Positions 41,507 to 47,443 of a stretch of 54,472 nucleotides of DNA are shown piece by piece (within the stretch, counting starts at the first letter, position 1; each line of letters begins with the position of its first letter). Source of the stretch: a virus; the IMG/VR virus record IMGVR_UViG_3300028874_000017, positions 1 through 54,472 of that record. One strand, written 5' to 3'. Below the pieces are notes generated by a model, which worked only from the letters and a program-made list of their open reading frames with translations, ran no database searches and was not told the DNA's origin. The translations under genes were made by a program, and so were the position numbers.

Positions 41507-42862
41507 ATGACAAAGAATACCGCATTGGGAACGCCACCCACCGATCAGCGCCTGAAAATCCACACCCTGGCCAAAGCCACTACCACCTTTCCCGTCCGCC
41601 ACCTGCTGGTGCTGGAGTCGTCTGATATTGGCGACGAGTTTGATTCATGGCTGGGCACCCTGGCGATGGCAGAGCACGCTGATATGGCGGAGAGGCTGGT
41701 GGCCTGCTGGAACGCCTGCGTGGGTATGCCGATCAGCCACATTGCCCCGCGCTGGCGCCAACTCCTGCTGAATCCTCTGCTGGAGCGCGCCATCAGGGCG
41801 GAGCAGGAGCGCCACCAGACCGAGCTCAAGTACGACACCCTGTTGCACGAAAACGGCCTGCTGCGCGAAGAGAATGCCGCCCTGCGCGAAATGAACAGTC
41901 ACCTGATCGAGAATCCCGAGTTGGAGGTAAAGGTGGTGAAGGGGTACTCCCTCTCGACAGGTAAACCGTTTCTGGCTGCAAGCCTCCAGAGTGATGTTGA
42001 TCACTGGAAGTGGCCTGTCGGAAAGCCATATGATGACAGCGCCAACCGCCAGTTGGCCCCGGTCCACATGGACCATGAAGAAGACCTGATCGAGCTGGAC
42101 GAGGCCACCCTGGCCATGATTGCCGAGGACGATCGGTCGGACCCGGAGCGGAGCCGCATTGCGCGCAAGCTGTTGACGCAGGCCCTCTTGCATACATCGC
42201 CACTAGATCAGCCGTTCACGACTGAGCAGGTGCGCGATATCATGGCGTGTGAGTTTGATATAGTGGGGGAGTACGGTCGGCTGGCAAGGTCACATGCTGT
42301 CTTATTGCAGGAGTACGGTGGCCGCGCCAAGCGTCTCAGCGTCCAGCATGCCCCTGTGCCATCGCATGAACTTGATTCGGTTTTCGATGCCACGCGCCAC
42401 GGGCTCACCATCAAGGATTTGCAGGAGTTGGGTCACCTCAGCACCAGCGCTCCGCTCGAGGCGCCCTGCGGCGGACTGACCGCTGAGCAGTGGAATCAGC
42501 AGGCTGCACGGCCGGCGCAGCCAATCACGGCTGACCAGGTTCGCAGCATCATGGCCGGTGATCGTGATACGGTTATGGAGTACGGTCGGCTGAAGGCTGC
42601 CATGGTGGATGATATTGAAGCCGCATCTGGTATCGGCACCATCGCCGCCGACGAGGAATGGAACGCGCCCTTTCCCTCCGACTGGTTTCAGCAAGGTGGC
42701 CATGAAAAGAAGCCATCAGCCAAAACCGCTCTGTCGATTGAGCAGGCCAAATTGATGCAGGGCGGCATGAATGACCTCGAGCGCCTCGCCATGGACAGTT
42801 TCCTGCGCACCGGCACCGAGTTGGGCGCTCCCTTCGACGAGGATCTGCCCGATGGAACATAA
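41507..42862 (+). CDS. Hypothetical protein with internal duplication
   Basis: 451 residues from ATG 41507 (preceded by GGAGAGAAAGC). After an N-terminal domain, a coiled coil (LLHENGLLREENAALREMNS) is followed by a largely helical region. A roughly 24-residue segment occurs twice: TTEQVRDIMACEFDIVGEYG near residue 240 and TADQVRSIMAGDRDTVMEYG near residue 343. No enzymatic motif. It is the second rightward gene from the array and so may belong to replication or regulation. Confidence 0.6.
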   Translation: MTKNTALGTPPTDQRLKIHTLAKATTTFPVRHLLVLESSDIGDEFDSWLGTLAMAEHADMAERLVACWNACVGMPISHIAPRWRQLLLNPLLERAIRAEQERHQTELKYDTLLHENGLLREENAALREMNSHLIENPELEVKVVKGYSLSTGKPFLAASLQSDVDHWKWPVGKPYDDSANRQLAPVHMDHEEDLIELDEATLAMIAEDDRSDPERSRIARKLLTQALLHTSPLDQPFTTEQVRDIMACEFDIVGEYGRLARSHAVLLQEYGGRAKRLSVQHAPVPSHELDSVFDATRHGLTIKDLQELGHLSTSAPLEAPCGGLTAEQWNQQAARPAQPITADQVRSIMAGDRDTVMEYGRLKAAMVDDIEAASGIGTIAADEEWNAPFPSDWFQQGGHEKKPSAKTALSIEQAKLMQGGMNDLERLAMDSFLRTGTELGAPFDEDLPDGT

Positions 42863-43037
42863 ACCCCACCGCGGCCGGCCCCCGGTCACTGAAATCCGGC
42901 GCCAGCGCAGTATCCGCGCCACCGATGCCGAATGGGCGGCCTTCATCGCCCTGGGCGGCACGCGCTGGCTGCGCGACCAGGTGCAGCTGGCGCTGGCCGT
43001 CAAAGCGCTGCCGACAACAGGAGATCCACCACCATGA
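42852..43037 (+). CDS. Small helical putative DNA-binding protein
   Basis: 61 residues from ATG 42852, overlapping the upstream stop by 11 bases. It begins MEHKPHRGRPPVTEIRRQRS and continues SIRATDAEWAAFIALGGTRW, the 'GRPP...RSIRATDAEWxAFxxLGGxxWLR' pattern of ribbon-helix-helix-like phage proteins. Likely DNA binding. Confidence 0.65.
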   Translation: MEHKPHRGRPPVTEIRRQRSIRATDAEWAAFIALGGTRWLRDQVQLALAVKALPTTGDPPP

Positions 43038-43192
43038 GCAGGACACTGCGCCGCAAGCGCAAAACAAGCCAGACCATCCGTGATGGCCAGCACCAGTACC
43101 ACTCCACGGCCTGCCAGCACAATGGCAGCTGCGAGCATTGCCGGCGCAACCGGCTCTACTCCAGCCGCCACCGGGCCCCGGCTGACGAATAA
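43034..43192 (+). CDS. Very small Cys/His-rich basic protein (52 aa)
   Basis: A short gene, ATG 43034, coupled to the previous stop (ATGA). The product is very basic (MSRTLRRKRKTSQTIRDGQH...), with CQHNGSCEHCRRNRL as a possible zinc knuckle. Stop TAA at 43190. Its role is unknown; nucleic-acid binding is plausible. Confidence 0.55.
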   Translation: MSRTLRRKRKTSQTIRDGQHQYHSTACQHNGSCEHCRRNRLYSSRHRAPADE

Positions 43193-43224
43193 AACGACTG
43201 TACATACCTTTTTGGATAGCAACC

Positions 43225-43788
43225 ATGGACCTTGAAATAGCCGGAAACACCCTGCTGAAGCACGCCGCCGAGCTCCGGGCGGCTCACCTGCACACCATTG
43301 CCAGTGACCTGGAGACGGTCGGCAATACCCTGAAGTCCATGGCCAGCCTGAAAGACGATGGCACGGTCTATGAAGAGAAGGCATGCAACCGCTGCGATGG
43401 CGCAGGTGAGCGCTACCATGGAGGCATGGGGGTGATGGCCACCTGCAACAAGTGCAATGGCAAAGGCAAGATCATGGTTCGCGCCGACGGCGCCGCCGGG
43501 TCCGGCCTGCACCAGACCATCATCGCCCAGTTGGTGCACGCGGCCATAAAGAATAACCACCCTGGTATGGATTCCGGGATGCTGTGGGATGCTGCCCTGG
43601 CAGTACGCCAGTTCCGTGAGGCGCTGGAGCCGTTCGCCACGGCCGGCGCCACCGGGCAGCCCCCGCGCATCGTCTATACCGGGGTGCAGCAGGTGGCATT
43701 CCAGAAGCCCGACGGCGAATTCATCGTGCTCACTCCTGAGCAGTTTGCCAAGGCAGCGACCGTTTTTAAGCAGTGGGCTGGCAAATAG
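43225..43788 (+). CDS. Hypothetical protein with DnaJ-type zinc centre
   Basis: 187 residues. Two CxxCxGxG units, CNRCDGAGERYHGG and CNKCNGKGK, lie near residues 54-80, as in the DnaJ central zinc domain, but there is no J domain. The N-terminus is helical and the C-terminus ends with a beta/helix 'FIVLTPEQFAKAATVFKQWA'. It may bind unfolded protein or nucleic acid. Forty bases after it begin the direct repeats upstream of the cytosine methyltransferase gene. Confidence 0.65.
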   Translation: MDLEIAGNTLLKHAAELRAAHLHTIASDLETVGNTLKSMASLKDDGTVYEEKACNRCDGAGERYHGGMGVMATCNKCNGKGKIMVRADGAAGSGLHQTIIAQLVHAAIKNNHPGMDSGMLWDAALAVRQFREALEPFATAGATGQPPRIVYTGVQQVAFQKPDGEFIVLTPEQFAKAATVFKQWAGK

Positions 43789-43793
43789 CGCAC

Positions 43794-43839
43794 TGTACGG
43801 TGCGTTATTTGTGCTATAACTGTATGTACGGTGTGTTAT
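43794..43839 (+). promoter_or_regulatory. Direct repeat TGTACGGTGYGTTAT, two copies upstream of the cytosine methyltransferase start
   Basis: Copies at 43794-43808 and 43825-43839 differ in one of 15 bases and are 31 bases apart; the second ends at the ATG (43840). TATAAC (43815-43820) lies between them and could be a -10 element. The layout suggests an operator that also overlaps the translation start. Confidence 0.45.
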
Positions 43840-44877
43840 ATGGTGAATCCTGTGGAAGAAATCAAGTTTGGCAGTATATGTAGCGGGATAGAAGCTGCCA
43901 GTGTGGCATGGGGTCCGTTGGGATGGCATGCAGCGTGGTTCGCTGAAATAGAGCCGGGCCCGGCTGGGATATTAAGGCACCGTTTTCCTGCCACCAAAAA
44001 CCATGGTGACATGACAAAGCTTTCGGCAATGATACATGCCGAATCTATATCCGCCCCGCCTGTGCTTGTTGGCGGTACGCCTTGCCAGGCATTCAGCCTT
44101 GGCGGGCTCCGGGAGGGTCTTAGTGACGCCCGCGGCGGCCTTACCCTTTCATTTGTGGAGATAGCGAATGCAATTGACTCTGTTCGGCGCAAACACGGAA
44201 AGCCAGAATGTGTCATCTGCTGGGAAAACGTCCCTGGCGTCCTCACCAGCACAGATAATGCCTTCGGATGCTTTTTGGCAGCTCTTGCTGGAGAAGACAC
44301 CGAGCTCGGACCCGAGCCACAGCCTGCTGCTGGCCAATCCAGTAAATACTGGCGCTGGAACAAAGACACCAGCAAGCACATTCCTAATTGGCCAGACGCT
44401 GGTTGTGTGTTTGGACCCCAAAGAGCAGTCGCATGGAGGGTGCTCAATGCCGAACATTTCGGCGTACCACAACGGCGCAACCGTATCTTCGTTATCGCCA
44501 GTGCTCGAGAAGGTTTCAGCCCAGTCCGGGTCATTTTTGAGTTTGAGGGCTCTCGCAGGGATACGGCGCCGGTTCGAGGCAAAGAATATAGTCAGCCTGA
44601 AGACCCGCGCAGTATGGATTCTTGCTGGTGGGACGGAGGGCAAATAAGCCAAACGCTGGATGCTGTCCTTTTCAAAAAACAGACACTTCCTGAAAAAAAC
44701 AGATTCCCGGCAGTAATACAGGATGGTCGGCTGCGCTATATAACACCCCGCGAGGGGGAAAGGATTCAGGGTTTTCCTGATAACTGGACCATGTACCAGC
44801 AGCCAGCAGCCAGCAGCCAGCAGCCAGCAGCCAGCGATTGTTCCAGATACCGCCAGATACAAGGCAATCGGGAATAG
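43840..44877 (+). CDS. C5-cytosine DNA methyltransferase, C-terminally frameshifted at a heptanucleotide repeat
   Basis: 345 residues in the sequence as given. Motif I KFGSICSGIEAA, catalytic motif IV GGTPCQAFS (Cys82), motif VI ENVPG (129-133), motif VIII QRRNRIFVI and GERIQGFPDNWT are intact. Five copies of CAGCAGC (44797-44831) follow; the frame then reads DCSRYRQIQGNRE and stops at 44875. Skipping one 7-base unit gives instead DTARYKAIGNSMAIPVMRWI (motifs IX-X of the family) up to TAA at 44945, just before the next gene. So the present copy is truncated in its conserved SAM-pocket C-terminus, and is probably OFF or impaired. It would modify cytosines to protect DNA; target unknown. Confidence 0.8.
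   Translation: MVNPVEEIKFGSICSGIEAASVAWGPLGWHAAWFAEIEPGPAGILRHRFPATKNHGDMTKLSAMIHAESISAPPVLVGGTPCQAFSLGGLREGLSDARGGLTLSFVEIANAIDSVRRKHGKPECVICWENVPGVLTSTDNAFGCFLAALAGEDTELGPEPQPAAGQSSKYWRWNKDTSKHIPNWPDAGCVFGPQRAVAWRVLNAEHFGVPQRRNRIFVIASAREGFSPVRVIFEFEGSRRDTAPVRGKEYSQPEDPRSMDSCWWDGGQISQTLDAVLFKKQTLPEKNRFPAVIQDGRLRYITPREGERIQGFPDNWTMYQQPAASSQQPAASDCSRYRQIQGNRE
44168..44647 (+). CDS. Possible overlapping gene nested inside the cytosine methyltransferase gene
   Basis: A 159-residue open frame in another register within the methyltransferase. It begins MQLTLFGANTESQNVSSAGK and contains SSLSPVLEKV, then FLSLRALAGIRRRFEAKN. I recall separate phage proteins with the same two segments (SLSxVLE, about eight residues, then [FY]LSxxAxAGIxRRxE), which would be very unlikely by chance in a shadow frame. 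Both frames are therefore probably coding. No good ribosome-binding site was identified, so the translation start is uncertain. No function is known. Confidence 0.5.
   Translation: MQLTLFGANTESQNVSSAGKTSLASSPAQIMPSDAFWQLLLEKTPSSDPSHSLLLANPVNTGAGTKTPASTFLIGQTLVVCLDPKEQSHGGCSMPNISAYHNGATVSSLSPVLEKVSAQSGSFLSLRALAGIRRRFEAKNIVSLKTRAVWILAGGTEGK
44797..44831 (+). repeat. Heptanucleotide repeat (CAGCAGC)x5, candidate phase-variation tract
   Basis: Five perfect tandem copies of a 7-base unit, followed by CAGCG. Because seven is not a multiple of three, gain or loss of a copy shifts the frame. Four copies (or seven) put the methyltransferase C-terminus in its conserved frame; five do not. Confidence 0.9.
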
Positions 44878-44947
44878 TATGGCTATACCTGTCATGCGCT
44901 GGATTGGCGAGCGGCTTTTGATCGAGCTGGAAAAGGAGTCTTTATAA

Positions 44948-45154
44948 ATGGGCCGTAAAGCATCCGACAAGCCCCGCGCGGAGCGTGACCGTGAACGTCG
45001 CCAGCGCCAGCGTGCTGTAGGCATCATCACCCTGCATGTCAGGGTCCACCCGAATGCAAGTGCAGCCCTGGAGCGCCTGCGCGGCTCCGCCTGGGGCGCC
45101 ACCAATACCGACGTAATCAACAACCTGCTGATATCAGCTGCTGAGGCCGAATGA
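44948..45154 (+). CDS. Small ribbon-helix-helix-like basic protein
   Basis: 68 residues, ATG 44948 immediately after the stop of the in-frame (ON) methyltransferase and with AAAGGAG upstream. N-terminal 20 residues are extremely basic; the rest, TLHVRVHPNASAALERLRGS, then TNTDVINNLLISAAEAE, fits a ribbon-helix-helix fold. It overlaps the glycosyltransferase start by four bases. Likely a DNA-binding regulator. Confidence 0.6.
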   Translation: MGRKASDKPRAERDRERRQRQRAVGIITLHVRVHPNASAALERLRGSAWGATNTDVINNLLISAAEAE

Positions 45155-46215
45155 ACATCCTGCGCTTACTCCCCTTTGGCATGGGGGCTCGCACCAACGG
45201 CGGTCAGCAGCGCTGCTACCACCTTGGCGACCAGCTGCGCCGCGCCGGCCATGACGTGCATGACGTGGTGATGAACAATGGCGACGTGCTGCAATCGACC
45301 GATTACCCCTTCGATGCCATCATGTTTGAGTTTCCCTGGCTAGTACACACTGCCCAGTGGCTGATCAAGCAGCACAACAACGCGGCAAAGTTGGTGTACT
45401 CGTCGCATCATATCGAAGTACGCGTGCAGCTCGAGCGCCTGGGGCGCCAGCCGGACTATTGCAGCGATTCCTGGACCGAGTACACCGCCCGGTGCGAGCG
45501 CAAAGCCTACCGCGAGGCGGATCTCGTTGTGTGCTGTTCAGTTGGCGATGCCGAGTATTTCCAGGCCAGCGGCGCCCGGCGCGTGGTAGTGGCCGGCAAT
45601 GGCGCCGAGCCCTTCACCTGCTCCGGGATTGATATTTCCCTTGCATCCAGGGTTATTGGCTCGCACCGTCCGCGCACCCCATTTTACGTCAGCAGCTCCT
45701 GGGTGCCGAATACCCATGGCTTTTGGGACATGCTTGCCGGCATGGTGCTGGAGCCGCGGGAGCAGATAGCTGTGATCGGTGGCGCGCGCGACGTGCTCCT
45801 GCAGGACCGCTTCATGCCGGCCGGCGCCGGCCTGATTGCACCGCACCTGTGGATGCTGGGAGTAATGGAGTCGCGGCAGCTCGAAGCCTACCTGTGCGCC
45901 GCGAATGTCAACCTACTGCCCATCACAGCAGGCGGAGGCAGCAGCCTGAAGGTGGCCCAAGCCCTGCTGGCGCCCCGGCCGATCCTGGCCACCCGCCAGG
46001 CCTTCCGCGGCTTCGAGTTTGTCATGGGAGACAAGCGCATCATCCTGGCCGACACAGCAGCGCAGTTTCAGGAGGCCCTGCGCGATTTGTACAGTGGCTC
46101 CTATATCGCCGATTCCGAGCCGGCCGACCAGCTTAAAGACAGGCTCACCTGGTCGAGTATGCTGGCGCCCATGGTGGAGCAATTCCACGCACTAGCCGCT
46201 AGACCTGAAGCCTAA
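45151..46215 (+). CDS. GT-B type glycosyltransferase (family 4-like)
   Basis: 354 residues. The N-terminal domain starts MNILRLLPFGMGARTNGGQQ, with the nucleotide-sugar-enzyme G-G-Q-x-R pattern, and the C-terminal domain carries 'PITAGGGSSLKVAQALLAPR', the glycosyltransferase family 4 E/G-x-x-K region lacking a clear E-x7-E pair. It would transfer a sugar from an activated donor. Phages use such enzymes to glucosylate modified DNA bases or to alter host surface sugars; its position in an operon with a cytosine methyltransferase makes DNA glycosylation worth considering, but there is no hydroxymethylating enzyme in the window. Confidence 0.7.
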   Translation: MNILRLLPFGMGARTNGGQQRCYHLGDQLRRAGHDVHDVVMNNGDVLQSTDYPFDAIMFEFPWLVHTAQWLIKQHNNAAKLVYSSHHIEVRVQLERLGRQPDYCSDSWTEYTARCERKAYREADLVVCCSVGDAEYFQASGARRVVVAGNGAEPFTCSGIDISLASRVIGSHRPRTPFYVSSSWVPNTHGFWDMLAGMVLEPREQIAVIGGARDVLLQDRFMPAGAGLIAPHLWMLGVMESRQLEAYLCAANVNLLPITAGGGSSLKVAQALLAPRPILATRQAFRGFEFVMGDKRIILADTAAQFQEALRDLYSGSYIADSEPADQLKDRLTWSSMLAPMVEQFHALAARPEA

Positions 46216-46320
46216 AGAAAAACAGGGACAACCGGACATTGTGTCTGGTGTTCCTAATATCCCCAGCATCCCTTCCAATGTCCCTGCTCAATGTCCACCT
46301 GCCGTCTGTCGGTTAATTAC

Positions 46321-46330
46321 TCTTTTTTGA
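46321..46330. promoter_or_regulatory. Palindromic motif site 4 (variant TCTTTTTTGA)
   Basis: ACTCTTTTTTGATTAAAC lies just upstream of a -35-like hexamer (46340). It shares the flanks ACTC and TTTGATTAAAC with site 5 and the layout with sites 1 and 3. Confidence 0.4.
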
Positions 46331-46339
46331 TTAAACATC

Positions 46340-46368
46340 TTCAATATTACGACCAATGGCCGTATAGT
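46340..46368 (+). promoter_or_regulatory. Probable sigma-70 promoter for the 46421 gene group
   Basis: TTCAAT (46340-46345), 17-base spacer, TATAGT (46363-46368), 53 bases upstream of ATG 46421. The region 46216-46339 shows no coding signal and includes a motif site immediately upstream. Confidence 0.55.
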
Positions 46369-46420
46369 AAAGATGTGGGTTGGGGAGATTGGCTCCCATC
46401 CCCCACCGGGAGAGAAAATC

Positions 46421-46600
46421 ATGGCCAGACAGCCCCAGCGCGACAGAATGACGGAAGAAGTTGCAAGCAACCTCATTGCCCAGTACATGGCGGCCTTTGA
46501 GGCTGAAGACATTCCCGAAATGGAGCGCATTGTCGAAATCTGCTGTGCGAGCCCGAACATTCCCTTCGCCAATGAACTTCTTTGCCAGTTGGAGTGCTAA
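46421..46600 (+). CDS. Small hypothetical protein
   Basis: 59 residues from ATG 46421, preceded by GGGAGAGAAAATC, the same ribosome-binding site type as other genes here. Begins MARQPQRDRMTEEVASNLIA and is helical and acidic, with two cysteines near residue 38. First gene of a new rightward group. Function unknown. Confidence 0.55.
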   Translation: MARQPQRDRMTEEVASNLIAQYMAAFEAEDIPEMERIVEICCASPNIPFANELLCQLEC

Positions 46601-46603
46601 ACC

Positions 46604-46855
46604 ATGGCAATAAAAAAACTCAGCAAAACCCGCGCGAAAGCAATTACTGCTCTGCCCTCCTGCGTCGAAAACTATTACGAAGACTACATGAAGAAATTCA
46701 GCAGCCAGAGCGAAAATGACTACTACAAAATGTCAGGCTGCATTTTTACCCTTTACTGGATGGATATCATCACGCAGCCAGAGTACCACTGGCTCTATGA
46801 ATACAACCGCGCCATGAGCGCTGCACTGAGGGATGTAAAAAATGTCCTGCCTTAA
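46604..46855 (+). CDS. Small hypothetical protein
   Basis: 83 residues (MAIKKLSKTRAKAITALPSC...), rich in Tyr and charged residues (ENYYEDYMKKFSSQSENDYY). No recognised motif. It begins three bases after the upstream stop and overlaps the next gene by 14 bases. Confidence 0.55.
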   Translation: MAIKKLSKTRAKAITALPSCVENYYEDYMKKFSSQSENDYYKMSGCIFTLYWMDIITQPEYHWLYEYNRAMSAALRDVKNVLP

Positions 46856-47024
46856 CCCCATTGAAACCCTGCTGTCTGCCGACAACGCCAACTGCCTGGC
46901 AGACGAGCTCAATGCCGATGACGCCGACGGCTGGACCTACAAGGCGCACCACCCTGCCGATGGCCGCGGATACTCCAAGGTAGCGGCCTACGATGAAACT
47001 GGCGAGTTTGTTTCTTTTCTCTAG
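46842..47024 (+). CDS. Small hypothetical protein
   Basis: 60 residues (MSCLNPIETLLSADNANCLA...), acidic with a 'DDADGWTYKAHHPADGRGYS' core that is typical of several short phage early proteins of unknown function. Its start lies within the end of the previous gene. Confidence 0.55.
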   Translation: MSCLNPIETLLSADNANCLADELNADDADGWTYKAHHPADGRGYSKVAAYDETGEFVSFL

Positions 47025-47029
47025 GAGTC

Positions 47030-47443
47030 ATGATGAAAGTTCATCAGGATATGAATTTGGCCGAGTTGGCCAAACTTATGAATGTTACAGCTGACGACAT
47101 AAAATATGGGGCAGCAAAAAACATGCAGATTTTGCTGTTGCAGCATGGTCACTATGGCTGCGACACCAGCGAAGTTATCACCAGAAACTGGCGGCAATTT
47201 GAACAATGGTCTTGCATGTTGATGGATAGGCTTATTACCCCTTGGCCGATCATCATCAAACTGATACGCGATAATCACCACTTAACCCAGGCGCAGGCTG
47301 CATCTATTGTCTACGTCGATATCCGCACATGGCAGCGCTGGGAAGCTGGTGACCGCAATATGCCGCGCGCAATATGGGAATTTTTCCAGATGCGCGTAGT
47401 AGATGGTCAGATTGGAGAATCATCAGCCACAAGCCGCGGCTGA
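47030..47443 (+). CDS. HTH (XRE/Cro-like) regulatory protein
   Basis: 137 residues (ATG at 47030 or 47033). The C-terminal half is a helix-turn-helix of the Cro/C1 type: 'LIRDNHHLTQAQAASIVYVD', then IRTWQRWEAGDRNMPRAIWE, which is the Q-x3-A...VxxxTxxxWExGxRxMP signature. The first half may be a dimerisation domain. Its 3' end overlaps that of the convergent primase gene by 37 bases, so the two could interfere antisense. Likely a phage transcriptional repressor. Confidence 0.7.
   Translation: MMKVHQDMNLAELAKLMNVTADDIKYGAAKNMQILLLQHGHYGCDTSEVITRNWRQFEQWSCMLMDRLITPWPIIIKLIRDNHHLTQAQAASIVYVDIRTWQRWEAGDRNMPRAIWEFFQMRVVDGQIGESSATSRG

Noticed and set aside
44746-44768. CCCCGCGAGGGGGAA resembling part of the CRISPR-like repeat
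   Set aside because: It lies in coding sequence of the methyltransferase and lacks the paired stem and tail of a repeat.
44879-44947. Possible independent 22-codon gene beginning ATGGCTATACCTG after the methyltransferase stop
   Set aside because: It is better explained as the displaced C-terminus of the methyltransferase itself, since it continues the conserved GNSMAIPV motif.
44149-45123. Open frame of 324 codons on the minus strand across the methyltransferase gene
   Set aside because: It lacks recognisable motifs and opposes a well-supported gene, a nested candidate gene and the coupled downstream gene.
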